A stretch of 64,000 nt of DNA, from NCBI RefSeq assembly GCF_905404315.1, contig NC_066284.1, positions 12,977,001-13,041,000 on the forward strand. Direction: 5' to 3'. Shown here one piece after another: positions 10,624-21,743 of this stretch (the stretch's first letter is position 1; each line of letters starts with the position of its first letter). A program made the translations under genes and the position numbers. The stretch is from Leptidea sinapis. Lineage: Eukaryota; Arthropoda; Insecta; Lepidoptera; Pieridae. The notes under the pieces were generated by a model. It saw only the letters and a program-made list of their open reading frames with translations. It did no database searches and had not been told where the DNA came from.

Positions 10624-11200
10624 AAGGTCACACTAAAAGTTTTGCGTAACTTAAAAAACAACATGTTATAACCAAAATATTATGTTAATTGCTTTTAAAA
10701 ATACTCTCCTTTACATTTTAAACATTTTTTCATGCGATCGAACCATTTTTTTAAACAGGAGGACCACAGATCTGAAGGCATGATTTCTGCGGGCTGATTG
10801 AGCGCTATCACTGCCTATTCGGAATTGGTAAAGTGAAACCTCTCATCAAATATCAGAAATCACAGGGTGCTAGGTCAGGGCTATATGCAGAATGGGTGAC
10901 GAGTTGTACTTTTTCGAAAGCTAAAAATGACTTAGTTTTGTTGGCCGTCTGTGAAGAAGCGTTGTTATGATGTAGAAAAACTCGGCTTTTTGGTCGTCTT
11001 TCGTGAACTTTTTTTAACATCCTGGGTAAAGAAATGATAGAATACCACTCGGCATTAACACTCTTTTGATAACACTAAAGAAAACTTAAATCATTTGGAT
11101 AATTATGGATTTCCGCAAAGTAACGCCTACTTCAATAAATTTTCTACGTTTCAAAAAATATAATTAGATTAGTTAGAAGTGCAAAACTTTTAGGACAGTA
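10624..11200 (-). pseudogene. mariner-like element remnant, transposase C-terminal half
   Basis: Minus-strand translation gives SVNAEWY, LPRMLKKVHERRPKSRVFLHH, NASSQTANKTKSFLA and VQLVTHSAYSPDLAPCDF. This is the mariner transposase C-terminal catalytic region, with the third acidic residue in SPDLAPCDF. The usual catalytic Asp in FLHHDNA is absent (FLHHNNA). Stops interrupt the reading frame. CTAAAAGTTTTGC near 10632 and its reverse complement GCAAAACTTTTAG at 11181-11193 look like the two terminal inverted repeats. The element is shorter than a typical 1.3-kb mariner, so the N-terminal half is lost, and another repeat (11065-11150) sits inside it. Confidence 0.75.
11065..11150 (+). repeat. 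Dispersed repeat F, copy 1
   Basis: Shares ACTAAAGAAAACTTAAATCA, then TAATTA, then TTCCGCAAAGTAACGCC with 13190-13245, and in reverse complement with 30130-30210. It lies within the mariner remnant. At 13 kb the same segment follows a hammerhead-like motif, which is absent here. Confidence 0.65.
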
Positions 11201-11629
11201 GATATATTTAGTATGCCCCATGTACTTCAATGTATATGGATTCTATTTTGAAATTTGCCACCAATATTTATATTATTTGTTGCTATAGCGGCGATCACAT
11301 TATAATGCACACACTGTCAAAATTGTAGTGACTCACAGATGGACGGACAGATAGATGGATAGCGGGATGTCACTAATAGAGTTCACCTTTAATAGAATTC
11401 CATTTCGCATCCCATTCTGAACGCGCGCATATATCCCATTCCGGCCACAAAAGGCAAAGTGGACAGATAAAGGCAGGAGGTCAGCGGCGTTTTTAAAGTG
11501 GACAGTAATCAATCATCGACCCTAAATTGTTTGGATTAATTTAGAACCCGGAACAATTGTTTTAATGACAATTTAGTGGAATTTATGATAGCAATAGAAT
11601 ATTCAAAGGGAGATTAGCTCTATTGAACA
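11201..11629. other. Unassigned spacer
   Basis: A GATGGACGGACAGATAGATGG simple run at about 11338 and nothing else identifiable. Confidence 0.35.
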
Positions 11630-13040
11630 TTGAGCTTAATGACACATATTTTGACGACGTGGTTTGATGTACTTGGCCCTAAGGCTCGAAGCACCATTTT
11701 TGATGAGAATCCTTCTTTAGATGCAAAGACCACTTTATTTCGTGGTATTTATAACCTGAGCTTGCTAAGACTAATTGACTTCCCACATGGGCTTCAGTAT
11801 TGCTGTGACCATAGTTTTAATGACTCTGAGCATAAAAATGCCATAACTAAGTTGTGCAGTGACATTGGTAAAGCTTATGTAGAGGCTTCCGGGGCGGGTC
11901 TTTCTGGGCGTCTGCAAATCTAAAAGAATTTTCAAATCTCGCTTACAATCGTGTCAAAACCGTTAGGAGCAAACTCAAATGGATTTTCTTGCTTCGCATC
12001 ATTCGGGTTTTGGAAGAATACCAATAGGATGAACGGTAAGGCGTCCCTCCCTGTGAGCGTTGGTGGCGTGTATGAGCCTGAATAATATCTGATATATTTA
12101 TGGACCACTTTCGTGTTAAGTCGTTTCGGGAGACTTCTCAATCGGTGCTCAATGTTAAGTCAATAATGGAAATGGGTATTAATTTCAAGTGAAAAGAAGT
12201 TGCACATTCCATAAAACATATGAGAGGTAAATCCCCAGGCCATGATGAACTTAGCAGTGAGCATATTCAATACGCTGGGCCCACATCTTTCCAGGGTTTT
12301 GTCAATGCTGTACAGCTGTACAGTCGAAATGATACGTACGATAGATGTGCCTATTGAGAAAAACAAAACCTGGCTGATAAAAACAACTATAGACCAATGT
12401 CATTGGCTACGGTCATCTCAAAGGTGTTTGACAGCGTGCTTAATATACAATTAAATAAGTTCATAAAGCCTCATGACAACCAGATTGGATTTCGACCTAG
12501 ATTGTCTACAGAGAGTGATATACTGTGTGTTAAGCATGCTGTCATATACTATACTATGTGTAAGACTCCAATTTATGCCTGTTTTCTTGACTTATCGAAG
12601 GCATTTGATCTGGATTCATACAATATCTTATGGAGAAACTTGGAAGAAGTTGGAATACTTTCCAAACTGACCAATAACTTTAAAATTTGGTATGGAAACA
12701 TGTGAGCAATGTTCGATGGGCAGGAGTCTTGTCACGTCACGTGAGGATTGAGCTCACCATCGCTCTTTAACCTATATGTGAATGATTTAATTGACAAGCT
12801 CAATAGAGCCGGGGTCGGCTGCTTCATAGACGGAGCTTGTGTCAATAATATAAGCTACGCCAACGACATGGTGCTGTTGAGTGCGTCTATTTCTGATCTC
12901 AGGCAACTAATGGCCATATGTGAAGTTTTTGTCAGAGGTCTATGTCTAACCCATAATGCTATGACACGCAACTTTATCTTAATTAGTAATAGGTTTAGGA
13001 TAAGAACTAAAATAGAAAATAAGTGTGCTGTATTACTAAA
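11630..13040 (+). pseudogene. LINE family D ORF2 remnant: linker plus RT fingers and palm
   Basis: Pieces in order on the plus strand: a pre-RT region (DFPHGLQYCCDHSFNDSEHK), the linker FWKNTNRMNGKASLPVSVGG, then RT blocks SLATVISKVFDSVLN, QIGFRPRLSTESDI, CFLDLSKAFDLDSYNILW and SLFNLYVNDLIDKLNRAGVG. The active-site motif reads YAND (12856-12867) where YADD is expected, so the copy is catalytically dead. Frameshifts and stops occur throughout, including just before LSSPSLFNLYVN. The same protein family supplies 20305-20735 (C-terminus) and 46760-48065. Confidence 0.75.
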
Positions 13041-13085
13041 AAATATGAGTCATGATACTTGAAATAAAGTTTATTATTATTATTA

Positions 13086-13255
13086 TTAGTCTCGCGCCAG
13101 ATCTTGGCGAGACAACACGTCCTGAGGATGTCTCGTGTAGAGGCGAAACACGTGTCGAATTGTTTTAAAAACAAATATTGGCGGAATTAAGACTAAAGAA
13201 AACTTAAATCATTTGTATAATTATTTCCGCAAAGTAACGCCTAATTGAATATTTT
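13086..13255 (+). ncRNA. Repeat F copy 2 with a hammerhead-ribozyme-like motif
   Basis: Core order matches a type I hammerhead. CTGAGGA lies at 13122-13128. A stem II hairpin pairs GTCTC (13130-13134) with GAGGC (13140-13144) around GTGTA. GAAA follows at 13145-13148. The self-complementary ACACGTGT (13148-13155) forms stem III, and a GTC cleavage-site triplet ends at 13156. Stem I can form from C13121/T13120 with G13157/A13158, an internal loop, then ACAA (13112-13115) with TTGT (13160-13163). One extra T (13129) follows the core. Repeat F (11065 copy) follows directly. A degenerate relative lies at 32715-32830. Ribozyme activity is inference only. Confidence 0.45.
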
Positions 13256-13502
13256 TTTTATTATTATTATATTATTCTAAGTAAATCTAAATCTTCTAAG
13301 TTTTATTCCTTAAACATTTGAACCTAATCGAAAAAAATATTGCAATAACTTGATTTAATTTATAGTTATTATGGTTTCAATAACAAGCACTACGTGCTCA
13401 GTCACGTGTGGGCGCGCTCGAAGACGCGGATATTAGCTAGTTTAAAGAAATACTTGCTGACCCGACACACCCGTTCTATTCATAATAAAATAAATTGTGT
13501 AT

Positions 13503-13525
13503 TATATATATATATATATATATAT
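13503..13525. repeat. (TA)n microsatellite
   Basis: Uninterrupted TA dinucleotides; no other role visible. Confidence 0.9.
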
Positions 13526-13534
13526 GTACATTAA

Positions 13535-13850
13535 TATTTTTATTTAGACTAGGATTTTCAAACACTTATTAATTCGTCAAATTACTACCACCCAATTGAG
13601 AATTTATGCCTCAGACCTACAAGAAACTTAGCTTGCTCTTTCATTTTTTTAAAATAAAATATATTTTTTTTTTAAATAGTCTAAGGGCGGTCGCTCCTTT
13701 CTCAATCTGTGGTATCACCAAGAAAGTCATTTATGTTATAGTAAACTTTAACCACATAAATGTCTTTTAACATTTTTTTTTGATTTTGTAACACATTTGC
13801 TTTGTACATTTTCTGCGATCATGTTGTGCAAGCTTGTAGATATTTTTCAA
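13535..13850 (-). mobile_element. LINE family C 3' region, antisense
   Basis: Aligns with 30245-30620: CTACCACCCA, ATTTATGCCTCAGACCT, GGGCGGTCGCTCC, and TGTGGTATCA..AAGAAAGTCATTTATGTTATAG. On the minus strand it covers the 3' UTR and the last residues (YYNINDFL type ending). 5' truncated. Confidence 0.7.
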
Positions 13851-14382
13851 ACTCCAGAGACTTTGTATTTTGATTAACAAATGCGTAAAGACAACCGTAA
13901 AACAAAAAAGGCTTGTATTGAATACCGCATTGTAAAAACGAGCCACAAAAAACATAATTTAAATTCTCTTCCAATATAGTTGAAAGTAGAACATTCTCAC
14001 AGTCACAAGACCGAATATTGAATACCTACTTAGTCTCGGCACTTTTTCCGACTGACGTGCGAAATATTGATTTGAATTGTAATTTAAAACTACAAATGAC
14101 TGTCGAAAGAAATCAATTTTTCGTCAATTATAATCAATTTACTTTAAATAATTTGTTGCAATGCAACGCGATCAAGAATATTGTTAGCTATTTTTAAATT
14201 AGGGTGCTTTCATACTGCATGGACTGCAAAATGAAAATATTAGCATACTTTATTTTGCCGTGTATTCATTATTTAACCGTTATAGAAGGTCAATTCTTTC
14301 ATAGTATATATATTACATGTATTTTATACTATACATTTGTAACATGGAGATAATTCTTTAATCATTCATCAACATCATCATT
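13851..14382. other. Unassigned AT-rich spacer
   Basis: No recognised element. ORFs here are short and featureless. Confidence 0.35.
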
Positions 14383-14840
14383 AAGTCGGAGAACGTCTAC
14401 TGCTGGACAAAGGCCTCCCTTAAAGATCTCCATGACGCTCTGTCTGCCTTCATCCAACCTATTCCGGCGATCTTGACCAGATCATCGGTCCATCTTGTGG
14501 GGGGCCTACCAACAATGCGTCTTCCGCTACGTGGTCACCAATCGAGGACTTTACTGCACCAACGGCAATCGAAATATATGCCCTCGCACTGCCACTTCAG
14601 TTTCGCAACTATCTGGGCTATGTCGAGGAGTGTGCTTCTCTTACGGATCTCTTCATTTCTAATTCGATGTCGCAGAGAAAATCCGAGCATAGCCTTTTCC
14701 ATTGCCCTCTGGGCGACCATGAGCTTCCTCATAAAGCCAATAGTTAGCGACCACGACTGCGTTTCGTATGTCAACATATACTGATTAAAAACCTTCGTCT
14801 TCAGGCATTGTGGTATTTGGGACGAGAAGATTTTACGTAT
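14383..14840 (-). pseudogene. RTE-clade LINE, ORF2 C-terminal region
   Basis: Minus-strand ORF (14777-14535) reads TYETQSWSLTIGFMRKLMVAQRAMEKAMLGFSLRHRIRNEEIR split over its length, followed by DIAQIVAKLKWQ. This is the typical post-RT domain of RTE elements. The downstream part toward 14383 holds GRPPT-type residues and the TCCACTGCTGGACAAAGGCC-type ending shared with 35745-35765 (here CTACTGCTGGACAAAGGCC). The 3' terminus is the CATCATCATT run at about 14369-14380. 5' truncated. Confidence 0.75.
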
Positions 14841-14922
14841 TATTATTTATAGCATTTATCCTCGAAATATTATATTATTATTCTAATATACTATTATACT
14901 CGATTATATATTATATTATACT

Positions 14923-15257
14923 CGAAACAAACAAAAAGTAAGTAAGCTCCGTAAAATTGCTAAATCTTTTAAAGTGAATTGTGTTATATTTTATAATAAA
15001 CTCCCAAATTATATTAAAATATTACCTATTAAAAAAATTAAATGTATCGTAAAAATTAAATTAACATCTAAGGCCTATTATAATATGAAAGATTATTTGA
15101 ATGATAAAGATAGTTGAAATTAATGTTCTAAATTTTGTTAATGAATATTGTTATACTCATTTGAATGCTATTGTAACTTTTGTACTTCATCCTGACTTGT
15201 ACTAAATATTTTATAAAGTTTTACAGTAAATAAAGATTTTTTTGACTTTCACTTTGA
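14923..15257 (+). pseudogene. LINE (Jockey/CR1-like) C-terminus and 3' UTR
   Basis: Encodes KLRKIAKSFKVN, VIFYNKLPNYIKILPI and LTSKAYYNMKDYLNDK before a stop at about 15116, the standard C-terminal ending of Jockey/BS-like LINE proteins. The 3' UTR ends in TTTTTTTGACTTTCACTTTG, like the tail at 45455-45470, so the two copies are probably one family. 5' truncated inside an AT-rich run. Confidence 0.65.
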
Positions 15258-15289
15258 CATTATTCTAAGCTAGCATTCTTGAAACTTGG

Positions 15290-15385
15290 TGCCAGTTACA
15301 TGGGCACCACAGAGGCCCCTTTTAGGCAGAGCGAATCACTAACCATCAGCTGAACGTTTTGCTCGTCTCGTCACTTCCGAAGCGT
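15290..15385 (+). mobile_element. LINE family D 3' UTR, internally deleted
   Basis: Keeps GGGCACCACAGAGGCCCC and the terminal CCATCAGCTGAACGTTTTGC and CTCGTCTCGTC blocks but lacks the middle of the UTR. Confidence 0.55.
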
Positions 15386-15674
15386 CAAGCTTTAAGAGCA
15401 AGCCGAACTAAGTATATGAAAATACTTTTTAAATACGGAGAAACTGTAAGCTATCAACAAAATAGTTTTTGGTCATCTCTAACACTATTTTTTTTTCTTA
15501 AATGAATTGTGTAAACTTTGGTTATTAAACATTATCTTCGTTCCGAGATATTTGCGGAGTATAACTATTATTATAATAATGCCATATATCGAAAGATACT
15601 TAGAACCACTAACAGTGGCGCACATTTAACTATGGAAGGTTCAAAGTATTTCTTACTTTAGTATTATTTTGTTG
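15386..15674. other. Unassigned spacer
   Basis: Nothing recognised between two family D 3' ends. Confidence 0.3.
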
Positions 15675-15990
15675 GGATTTACCAGTGGGAGGCTCCTTTG
15701 CACAGGATGCTGGCTACATTATGGGTACTGCAACGGCGCCATTTTCTGTAGTGAAGCAGTAAGGTGTAAGCATTATTGTGTTTCGGTTAGAAAGGCGAAA
15801 TAGCTAGTTAAATTACTGGGCTAACGAGACTTAACATCTTATGTCAGGAGACGACCGCAGGTATAGTGGCAATCAGAATACTTGGATTTTTCAAGAATCT
15901 TGAGCGACACCGCATGGTAATGGACAAGGCGTATCAATCTCCAACAGCTGAACGTCCAGCTCGTCTCGTCCCTTATTGTCATAAAAAAAA
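15675..15990 (+). mobile_element. LINE family D 3' UTR copy
   Basis: Nearly the whole family D UTR: GATTTACCAGTGGGAGGCTC, GTGAAGCAGTAAGGTGTAAGC, TTTTTCAAGAATCTTGAGCG, GCTGAACGTCCAGCTCGTC, then CCCTTATTGTCAT and an A run. The left hairpin arm is decayed (AGTGGCAATCAG). Confidence 0.75.
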
Positions 15991-16133
15991 TCCACCTAAA
16001 CCAGCGATCATGACGCTTGTCACGCTAGTGGGGGAGTCACCACTCATCAACTCCTATAAATTAAATACAAAATTAGCAGAAACATATTATGCAAATTTAA
16101 ACAAGTAATTAAATTGATAGTAGATATATTTAG

Positions 16134-16290
16134 ACATGGGCACCTTCAAAAAAAGCGCGTACACCGTCCTTAAGGGCCGGCAACGCTCCTGTCATTAATA
16201 TCAATAGTGTTGTAAGAGAATGTGGGCGGCGGTGATCACTTAACACCAGATGACTCGTACATTCGTTTGTCCGTCTTTTCCATAAAAAAG
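16134..16290 (+). mobile_element. LINE family A 3' end
   Basis: Matches 53190-53335: ACATGGGCACCTTCAAAAAA, the TTAAGGGCCGGCAACGCTC block, GTGGGCGGCGGTGATCACTT and TTTTCCATAAAAAAG. 5' truncated at about 160 bases. Confidence 0.75.
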
Positions 16291-16861
16291 TGAGTATATT
16301 TAATATACAGTAGTTACATACACAATCTTTTTTGTCATGTTTGCTTAAATGCTTGTGGTGGCATCTTGCAACAGGTCATTCCCATCCCTAAAATATGGTG
16401 AGGGGAGGGGGATGAATGGTCCATGTGCCATGCTCATGAACGGGCGCTACTTGTTGTGGTTGGATGAACCTGACGATAGAGAATTTTAGCTCATAAGAAC
16501 TGTAATTATACATTAATAAATATATTAATTTCCTTGTATTATATGAAGCGTCCATCCCGCGGTCAGTGAATCGATTGTCAATTGACATGTTTTTGTGTTA
16601 ATGTCACCGCGACAATATTCAGAAACAATTTTGTATAATTCGATACACTACATTATATGGAACGCGATCTGTTGAATATGAAAAAAGTAAATAAATCTTA
16701 AATTTTATCACTAGATTAACCAAACTAAGCCTTATTGTGATTCTCATATGACAATGATTGAATTTACATACTTCTATCAGCACAGTGAGGATTGAAAGTG
16801 AAAATACGATATCTTAGGATGGCGCGATCGTAGAAATTATTGCAGATCTGTTATACTTGAC

Positions 16862-17115
16862 TCTGCCACCGAATCCCAACATCGCAACCCTAGCCACAAA
16901 CTAAGTTATCATGTTCAACATCTGTATAAGTGGAATTCCTCCACAGCGCAATTTTCAAGGAACTTTTTCCCACAACTTGATTGTACGTGAATTAAGTACT
17001 CCACGTATAACTATTTTGTGAAATAAGCTCCCTTACAAGTTGTTTCTAGGAAGATTTTCTTTATTTTCTTTTATTTGCAGCGGTGATCACTTATCATCAT
17101 ACCATAATATGGTCG
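16862..17115 (+). mobile_element. Old, degenerate family A-like LINE fragment
   Basis: CCACCGAATCCCAACATCGCA, TGGAATTCCTCCACAGCGCA, TTTTCAAGGAACTTTTTCCC and GCGGTGATCACTTATCAT follow the order of family A C-terminal coding and 3' UTR, but similarity is much lower than for the other copies. Could be a separate related family. Confidence 0.45.
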
Positions 17116-20100
17116 GGTGTCAATGTGACAAGCTTTATATATTTAATCATAAGATAATTATCCTTATCAATGAATATCATTAAAATACTACAACAGTAAC
17201 TCATTTGCAACAAATTGCTTCCAAAACCCTCAAACTTATTTTCATTAAACCGCCACTATCAACTTTCAGGCACATCGCGCAAAATTTTTAATCTATTAAC
17301 AAAATGCAAACATTTATTCAGCATAGCTATAAACAGGCCGCAATGCACTTAAGTGTAAATATGAAAGCCATTTCCACGAAGCCCTGTGCTAGCACACGAG
17401 ATAAAGTGTACTACGAGACATGTAAGTGTCTGGAAGTACTCCAGAAAGTCCATTCAGAGAGATGCACTTGAATTAATCAATTGTTTTAATCCACTAGTTA
17501 AGGCAGATGGTGACCGCTATGGCCGGTAAATACTGAGTTAAGTTGTAAGCGGAAGCGATTACTTTATTACATTATATCAACTCTAGTTAGTTCTGCTTTC
17601 GTATGAACAATCAATGCATCATTAACCAAATTCGTAACAATAATCAAAACAACGCAATTATTGAATGTAAAAAGTAATGAGAATGAAAATCTGTCTATTT
17701 TAATAAGACAAGTAAAATAAGATTGACATGTCATTTCAACCAATTACTTCGACCGATATCTCGTTGTTCTATAAAAATCATCATCGAACAGGCCTTCGTT
17801 TATTCTTATGTTTTTGTCGATTTTCAATGATATATTCGAAGAGTCCTGTAAAATATCATGTTATAGCATAGTAGCAATCCGCGCAATTTTATTATATTTT
17901 ATACTCTAAATATTTCTCTCTGTAGAGATTATTAAAATTATTTTTATTTTTGTTTTATACACGGCTCACTGTAATTCTCCCTCATTTTGTAATAACAATA
18001 TCTAAACTCTTAATGCAACTAGGCCTAGCATCGGTTTACCCAATACAGAATCATATGGATCTGAGTTATCAGAATTACATTCTCAAATTATATTTCATCG
18101 TCGTGTTGAAATATCGTTAAATACATAAACCCAAGCATTACCTGCCATCCAATTTTTTTTTCAATTAAATTAAATCATTAAGTTATAAAATACCACCAAA
18201 GTTTGGGCTCTGCTCATATGTATAGCCACATAATCAATGGTGATATATATTCAAAACTCAAAAGTATTAACTTTTAACTCAGTTTAAATCATCTAAAACA
18301 AAAAATCCTTGACTAATAATTTGATTGTCGGTTAAATAATTTCATTCTTATTTATTATGTTATCTGATATTAGATGATTCTTTGTGAGTATTTTTTCGAT
18401 TATGATTTTATGGAATTGAAGATTATGAGAAAATGTTCGCAATGAAATGTAACTTATTCGTTCCTTTAGTAATAAACATTAACTTTTTTACTCAATATGA
18501 AAAGCCTGCGGCGAGTTCAAAGTTAACAACTAATATGTATTTTCAATTGTATTGGCTGTCGTTGATGTCCTTAGAATCGCCACAGCCTCTAACTTAAGCC
18601 AAACTTAGATCCTCGCCAAGATCTATTTATTGTTGAAGCACGTGTTAGTTTATTTGACATAAAATGCATTCTAAATTGCTCGTTAGTCAGTGCAGAGTCA
18701 AGAACATTTATTTAAGTGTACTTTGATCTATGATTGTCGCGAATACAAGTGATTACTTGTGCTTCAGAGTGATCACTTTAATTAACCCTCTCCGCTTAAC
18801 ATTATACTCGATGTAGTTTCAAATTTAATTCAATTTATTTCAATTATGTCTATTTACTTTTTATACATTTGTTTTGTTTTAAGATTTGAATTTGCACTTA
18901 TAATATGAAATCATAGGGTACGTAAACATATTATAATATAAATATAATTTAAATAAAAATTTATAGATTTAGTTTAAAAAAAAATGCAAGAAATGTGATT
19001 GAAAAAAGTGCGTGGTCCAACGTAGTATACCACGAGGAAGAAGGTGACGATTGCATTATCGGGAGCCCCATAATAAGTGGTTTATTTTTAATGCTTGGGC
19101 CCGTAACTTTGTCTGTATGGAGTTCTGTATTGGGTCCAAAAAGAAATGTGAAATGTATGAGTACCTATAAAAATAGAAATTAACTCTTCATATTTGTGTT
19201 AAATAAAATTACGATTAAAATTCAAACTAAAGTTCTCGTATTAATTGAAAATATCATTAATTATTAATAAAACTGACGATATTATTAACAATATCCTTAT
19301 TAATACAATACTATTTGATATTGTCACCTTACTCACTACCCCTGGATGGACTTACTATCTCTGGACCTAACGTCGATGACGTCACATCGTCGTTTTGTTA
19401 CGGTGTACAAGCATCACTAGAATATTATTATTAATTAATAAACAACGATTTATTTTTTCAGTATTATAGATTTATGTAAAGGTGTTATGTTGTGATGCTG
19501 ATCACTATTATTATAATGATGCAAAATCAATGAAAAAATCCGGGTTTCGTAAAAAAGTACCTTTTTTTTGGCAGTAGTATTACAGCGACACAGTAGAACA
19601 TACAACAAAGCAGTGATAGCACGAAAATGTCACATGTTCCAAACGTTAGTGAAACTGCAAACCGTACTGACTGTTGTGTAGGTACGGTTTGCAGTTTGGG
19701 CGACTGCGAGGGGGTGAAAGGGGAGCAGAAGGGGGTCTTCACGTTCCAGCGTGGTCCAGAGATATTGTGGATGTGTAGTGTAATGAAAAATACAAGCGAA
19801 TTCAAAAGTCAATTAGCCTATTGGATGGTTTAGTTTGAAGATTTACCAAAAGTAAAGGAGAGCTGAAATCAAAGGTTGAATGATTTCTTCGCTATTTGGA
19901 AAGTGGGGTAATTTCTTAATAAAAGTATGATCTGGCAAGACCTGTCACATGGTTGGGGTCTTCGTGGCTGTCCATTGTTGTGGCAGTTATCATGACAGCA
20001 AGTAAAACATAGTCTTACAAACTTAAGGATATCATTATTAGCAACAAATGTTACAATAGTTACGGCAGGTACACTTCACAAACCCTTATGATTATGTAAT

Positions 20101-20304
20101 AAGAACGTGGTGTTCCCGGGATGAGCGTGCGCCACAACTGCCTCGGTCGATAGTTCTTCCCCTACTGCCTGCTCAGTGCTCGCCCGACACCCGCTTTCGC
20201 ACCGCATGCCGATTACCACCGAGCTACGACGAATACCGAATCACCTTCGTACTCGTTTTTTATGCTCGGCGTTCTTGACAGCGACAAGTATTATTACTTA
20301 TTAG
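17116..20304. other. Long unassigned stretch with one strong hairpin
   Basis: Mostly AT-rich DNA without recognised elements. Notable points: a perfect 16-bp stem (AAACTGCAAACCGTAC, 19652-19667, with its complement at 19682-19697, 14-base loop); a second TGACGTCA octamer at 19377-19384; and a GC-rich block at about 20110-20250 that I cannot assign. ORFs of 62-92 codons here are featureless. Confidence 0.4.
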
Positions 20305-20995
20305 TAATATTAATCTTAAGAGCTGGTAAAGGTCCGGAGATGATACCAACAGTTTTATTAAATGGGACACCAGTTCGGGTTGTGGAACAGTTCAGGTATC
20401 GAGAGCGAAGGTTACTGGCAATACGATGCAACATACTCGCTCGCCAATTTTCTCGGTGCTCTGATGATGTTAAAGTTACGTTGTTTAAAGCGTATTGTAT
20501 TAGTTTTTATACTTCTCAATTATGGATCAACTACACCAAAAGATCTTTTAACATCCTCAGGGTACTGTATAATGATGCCCTGCGCATTTTATAAAAATGC
20601 AGAGGTATTGTAGCGCGTCGGGCATGTTCGCCGACGCTGGAGTCCCGGACTACTACGCCGTTATACGGAATAGAATAGCGGGTTTCTGGGAAACCGTCCG
20701 TAATTCTAATAATAAGATGATTAAAGTCGTCGTACAGACATCCCTATTTCTACCGTGAAGCGGTAATGTGTACACATTACTGTGTTTCGGCCTGAAGGGC
20801 GCCGTAGCTAGTGAAATTACTGCGCAAACGAGACTTAACTTATCATGTCTCAAGGTCACGAGCGCAATTGTAGTGCCGCTCAGAATTTTTGGGTTTTTCA
20901 AGAATCCTGAGCGGCACTGTATTGTAATGGGCATGGCGTATCAATTACCATCAGCACGTCCTGCTCGTCTCGTCCTTTATTTTAATAAATTCCCC
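20305..20995 (+). pseudogene. LINE family D: ORF2 C-terminal region plus 3' UTR
   Basis: The peptide LRAGKGPEMIPTVLLNGTPV, then VVEQFRY joined to RERRLLAIRCNILARQFSRC, then SDDVKVTLFKAYC and FNILRVLYNDALRIL, is the post-RT region of the family D LINE. About 18 residues are deleted between FRY and RER. Coding decays by about 20735. The 3' UTR (20745-20995) follows with hairpin arms AGTGCCGCTCAG (20872-20883) and CTGAGCGGCACT (20907-20918) and the terminal GCTCGTCTCGTCCTTTAT. This copy ties the dispersed UTR fragments to a LINE protein, although other copies carry a longer upstream UTR. Confidence 0.7.
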
Positions 20996-21114
20996 TGACA
21001 ATGTGTTTTACAAACACAGGCTAAGGGTACACTACCTAGTCTTGCAATAAATACTGAAACAAAGAAAAAAAAATTCTATTGCAAATAACATTTAAAACTT
21101 TTATAGTGCGTAAG

Positions 21115-21640
21115 TTTATTACATAAATATAAAAAGCTTATTCGAAGTCGTCTCCATTGACTGCAATACTGTCCTTTTAACGTTGAGACCAGTTATCAAT
21201 AGAAGCTCGCACTCTTTCCATGGGAAAATTCTTCACTGCCAATCGTATGGATTCTTTCAGGGACTCCAAATTTTAGCGTTACATTGCATACTCCCTAAAT
21301 CTGACCATAAACAATAATCCTACGGATTAAGATCTGGACTACACGACGGCCAGTCGTCAGCTCTGGTGAAGTCCGAAACTTTTGTTTCCAACCAAGGCTG
21401 CGTAGACCAAGCTTTATGACCCGGCGCCGAGTTTTGCTGGAAGGACCATTCTTCGTTATTAAACATGGTGTTGTTAAGCTAGCTTTGAGTTTAGCTTTGA
21501 GCATAAATACGGTCATTTTGTTTGTTAAAATGTTGCTCAATTGTAAAAATATTCTCATCCGTAAACAAAGTTTTTCGGTGACCTCCGTATTACTTACTCC
21601 GAACCGCTTCAGTACTTGTTTCAATGTTTAAGGATTATGT
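21115..21640 (-). pseudogene. Tc1/mariner-type transposase C-terminal remnant
   Basis: Minus strand: SFQQNSAPGHKAWSTQPWLE, then TKVSDFTRADDWPSCSPDLNP, a stop, DYCLW, and further on KESIRLAVKNFPMERVRASI and WSQRLKGQY. This is the catalytic C-terminal part of a Tc1/mariner transposase. The second catalytic Asp is Asn (QQN), and a stop follows SPDLNP. It has no visible inverted repeats and sits immediately downstream of the DDE-type gene below, which belongs to a different branch. Confidence 0.75.
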
Positions 21641-21743
21641 TTCAAGCCAGTTGATTAAAAATCGTTGTTTTTAAATTATATGCGGCTTATCAAAACCTCG
21701 GTCAGTTGATCTGTTATATAAATAAGTAAATATTATCTGCTTA

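Noticed and set aside
16115..16135. Shared AGTAGATATATTTAG with 11197-11211
   Set aside because: Only 15 bases of low-complexity sequence, flanked by different elements; likely chance.
20110..20260. GC-rich block as a gene exon
   Set aside because: Neither strand gives a convincing peptide; left unassigned.
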